Of a DNA stretch of 64,000 bases, positions 61,017 through 64,000 are shown one piece after another. A model generated the notes under the pieces. The model was not told the DNA's origin. It did no database searches and was given only the letters and a program-made list of their open reading frames with translations. Each line of letters starts with the position of its first letter. Position 1 is the first letter of the stretch. This DNA comes from Chrysoperla carnea (Eukaryota > Arthropoda > Insecta > Neuroptera > Chrysopidae). The stretch is taken from positions 47,811,172 through 47,875,171 of the forward strand of contig NC_058339.1 in NCBI RefSeq assembly GCF_905475395.1. Direction: 5' to 3'. The position numbers and the translations under genes were made by a program.

Positions 61017-63240
61017 TCTCCCGGCGCGCATGGTAGTTTTTGTGGTCTTTTACGGTTAAAGACGTGTACCAAATTAACGATGATTTGATGGACTCGTTCG
61101 ATTGAACAAATAATAAATGAATTTTCCAATTTATCTCTTATTTTAATCTATCCAACATTGGCAAGAATTTACATTAAAATCATTATCTCTCACCACAAAC
61201 AAGCACTCTTTGGTTTTGCAGTACTCGATGGCATATATTTATATTTCCCTATTCTGGGAAATTAAAAATTGGCAATGGGCCTATCAAGACAGCAGACTGA
61301 CCCAGACAACTATCCCCTACATATTATACACATAATGTATTTTCTTAATTAATAAGAGATATTGGCCAATAAATAGTAGTGAAGTTAGTTAGTTAATGGC
61401 AGTGAATTTGTACTCTTATCGGCGCCACAATAGTAGTATGTGGTTTTGCTTTTTTTACTCTCTGAATACGCCATAATATATAACCAACAGCTCGTTGTTG
61501 CAAACTATTTAATTCATTTAAATATTTAGTTATTAAGACATTCTTCAACATTGGGTGTTGTATTTTGTTGTGTATTCTGACACCGTTCATACAATATATT
61601 TATTATACGATTTTACTGTCTAATAAACACATTTATAATTTATTTATTAATAATTAATTTAATTTTTTAAATAATATAATTTATTAAGTATTATGGTTTT
61701 AATATTGTCAATAATTAATAATTATTATTCTGGTTGTAATATCTTAATTTTAATTAAAATATTATTAAATAAATAGTGTAAAAACACGTACTTTTACTTT
61801 TATGATTTTATTGAAAGTAAAATATCATTTGTGATTATATTTTGTTGTTGATGTTTATATAAATAATTGCAATTTGAAGTTTTCAACAGTTCTTGATTTT
61901 TGTAAGTATTAAATTTTTCATTTTTAAATTTATTTATTTATGTTGTAGTATTTTCAGAGATTTTCAGTTTATTCTAGTAATAAACATTAAAAAATAGGAA
62001 ATTAAAAATTAATAAAAGGAAAAGAGTTAAAGCTTTTCTATTCAAACTGTACCCTCTGCTTTGCATGTGGTATCATGTTATGCTCCTTTTAATTGCAAAT
62101 TGATAAACAATCATAAACTCGCGTAAAACAAATAAGTGAATTCGGGTAAATTTCAGACTCATAACAATCTTAATTTAGATACGAAGCCGGTTGCGTTTTT
62201 CGAGAGAAAATTCCTGTTTCAACTGATCGGTAACTAACCGGAAATACGAAGACAAGTATTAAATCTTTTAACGTCGGGTGTTAATCGTTTTTATATCTTA
62301 ATTATGGAAGCGCGGGCTAATAAATTTTACACAATGCAAAATTGTGTAGCAGTAGTTTTCAAACGACTGATTTTCATTGAAGATTAAACAAACCCGAAGA
62401 ACCATCGAAATTAAGCCTTCATAAAAAATTATATAGGTAACATTATTTCATTCAATTTTTTCATAAAACTCGAAGCTATAATTAGACAAGCAGTAAGAAT
62501 TAGTAGATAAATAATTAAATAATTAAATTTGAAAACAATTTGCGTGTTGCCCTTGATTGATCTTTATATTTTCATCCTTGATAGGACTAACAGTTTAATC
62601 AAAAAATGTTAGCGTTGGTAAAGGGAAGTTCTTTCAATTGTTTTTAATAAAACTTGTTAAAGTTACCGCTTTATTCTTATAATTGGTATCAATAATGAAT
62701 TATTTTTAACCGGTTAAATCTAGTTTTTAAGGAGTAACGTAATAAGTTTTGTTATTATTTAGTCTGTTTATAAATAATAATTTTAGAAATAATGACGAAG
62801 GCATTTACCTCCATTTCTTAGAATTTAGTAGGTTTAGCGATTGATAGTGCATATTTTATTATCAATGTTTCTTTAATTTTATCGGAGATATGAATGTGCT
62901 TATATTATACAAACGTTAATACTTAATAAATATTTATAAAAAAATAATTACATATAATATTTTTAACAATGATTTCGATACAAGAACTAAAAGAATCTAA
63001 ATTATTTTAAGGTGATAAAGACACATTGATTATTTTCGAAACATTTATGTTTTATGAATATGGAACAAATCTAATATAATTTCTCTTTATTACTGTTTAC
63101 ATAAATATTGTATTTACTATAAATTTAATATACCGGGTGTCAACGAACTCATTTGACATATTCCAATTTTGTTAAAATTAAAAATTCTTAATTTGTTAGT
63201 ATTTCAAGTATCTAATTTGAACAAAAAACAAGTGAAAACA

Positions 63241-63578
63241 AACAATTGACTGAGTTAATTGTTGAAATACCATATGTAGACAGTGTTGATTACTTTGTTA
63301 CATTACACATATGTGCATACATGTCACACATATAATTAATATTCCCATATAATATATACTATACAATTTGCGCATAATTTGCGCTCTCACAGGTAAACAG
63401 TGATGTTAATGAAAAAATGTTTCAAACAAAAGTTGTTTGATATCTCTCTTCTTTTTTGAGTTATCGTGATAACAGACAGACAGACGACAGACAGACAGAC
63501 AGACAGACAGACAACAGACGCGTTACAAACTTGGGACTAAACTTAGTATACCTTGGTATATTTCATATACATGGTATA
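63241..63578 (+). repeat. Dispersed repeat family, copy C (shorter)
   Basis: Starts with the same near-palindrome (caattgactgagttaattg) and ends atttcatatacatggtat, but lacks about 250 bp of the middle found in copies A and B. Its GACA-rich centre has expanded to a (GACA)n microsatellite at about 63472-63520. Confidence 0.75.
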
Positions 63579-64000
63579 ATTAAGAGATAAGAAAAATTTT
63601 TTCAAACTAACCGACCACAAACTATATATGGGTTTCAATTTAAAACATAAAATTCTTTAATCGACCTTCAAAGACTTTCAAGGTCAAATTATGGGTTGTC
63701 ATGTTTAGCCTCGTAATAGCTCCTAAAGATTTACTTTCAGTGAATTAAGAGCGTTGGGATACTAAAAGATTCTTTTTCTTTTTTAAAACCTTGTATATCC
63801 TAGAACAAACTTTTAATTTGAGGAAACAAAACAACCTTATATCCGGTTTCCATATAGGATTGCCATGTAAAAGTCGAGAGATAAACCAGAAAGTCGGAAG
63901 ATTATGACTCCTAAATCAAAACTTGAAAAAAACCGAAGATTACCGTTTTATTTTGGTCTTCGTAAATATTAAATTATGCAATTTTTTTTATTTTTTGTTT

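Larger units (their letters stand above)
52725..64000. other. Intergenic right flank, no convincing gene
   Basis: AT-rich DNA with no open frame above 100 codons and no recognised domain. Contents seen: a large palindromic element (54775-55529), a repeated accttcg...gttgt..agccaggatcat-like pair at 59741-59860, a 26-bp palindrome at 60991-61016, dispersed repeat copy C, and a possible element end taccgggtgtc near 63131. A 65-codon minus-strand frame at 61393-61590 is discussed in the findings. Confidence 0.6.

Noticed and set aside
63471-63520. CRISPR-like short repeats
   Set aside because: It is a (GACA)n microsatellite inside dispersed repeat copy C, with no spacers.

Overview
The window is nuclear DNA from an insect (animal for certain; order not resolved). 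It is very AT-rich, and its genes have GT-AG introns, AAA-ATG type start contexts and AATAAA signals. The proteins are metazoan orthologues. The non-coding DNA is packed with small insect-type transposons, tRNA-derived SINEs and foldback repeats. There is no bacterial, viral or CRISPR-like content.

Layout. 1-20,177 (minus): the first two coding exons of an acetyl-CoA synthetase, split by a 9.8-kb intron; the gene runs off the left edge through a second intron of at least 9.8 kb. These introns hold two tRNA-type SINEs, a hAT transposase fossil, a hAT MITE with a perfect 8-bp duplication, a Helitron-like end and several inverted-repeat elements. 22,089-23,126 (plus): a ten-finger C2H2 zinc-finger gene whose 3' end is interrupted by a 610-bp palindromic transposon; a decayed eleventh finger lies beyond it. 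25,987-31,738 (minus): a complete six-exon site-1 protease (MBTPS1, 1,060 aa). 33,481-39,234 (plus): a complete six-exon TCF25/NULP1 (664 aa), head-to-head with MBTPS1. 40,355-40,981 (minus): single-exon Mediator subunit MED20, tail-to-tail with TCF25. 48,225-52,724 (plus): an uninterrupted 1,499-aa MRP1-type ABC transporter with all motifs intact, preceded by a splice-acceptor-like site and a mariner-like element. 52,725-64,000: no convincing gene, only repeats.

How the genes relate. They are unrelated housekeeping functions (acetyl-CoA supply, Golgi proteolysis of membrane-bound transcription factors, ribosome-associated quality control, Mediator, export transport). Nothing suggests a pathway cluster or operon. 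MBTPS1 and TCF25 could share a 1.7-kb intergenic promoter region.

I did not find a new multi-gene biological system. The observations most worth following are the zinc-finger gene cut by a foldback transposon that supplies its present stop codon, the intact but intronless MRP gene next to a transposon carrying a TATA-like box, and the unusual number of long palindromic elements. Exon borders were worked out by hand from splice consensus, reading phase and remembered family sequences; no database search was run.
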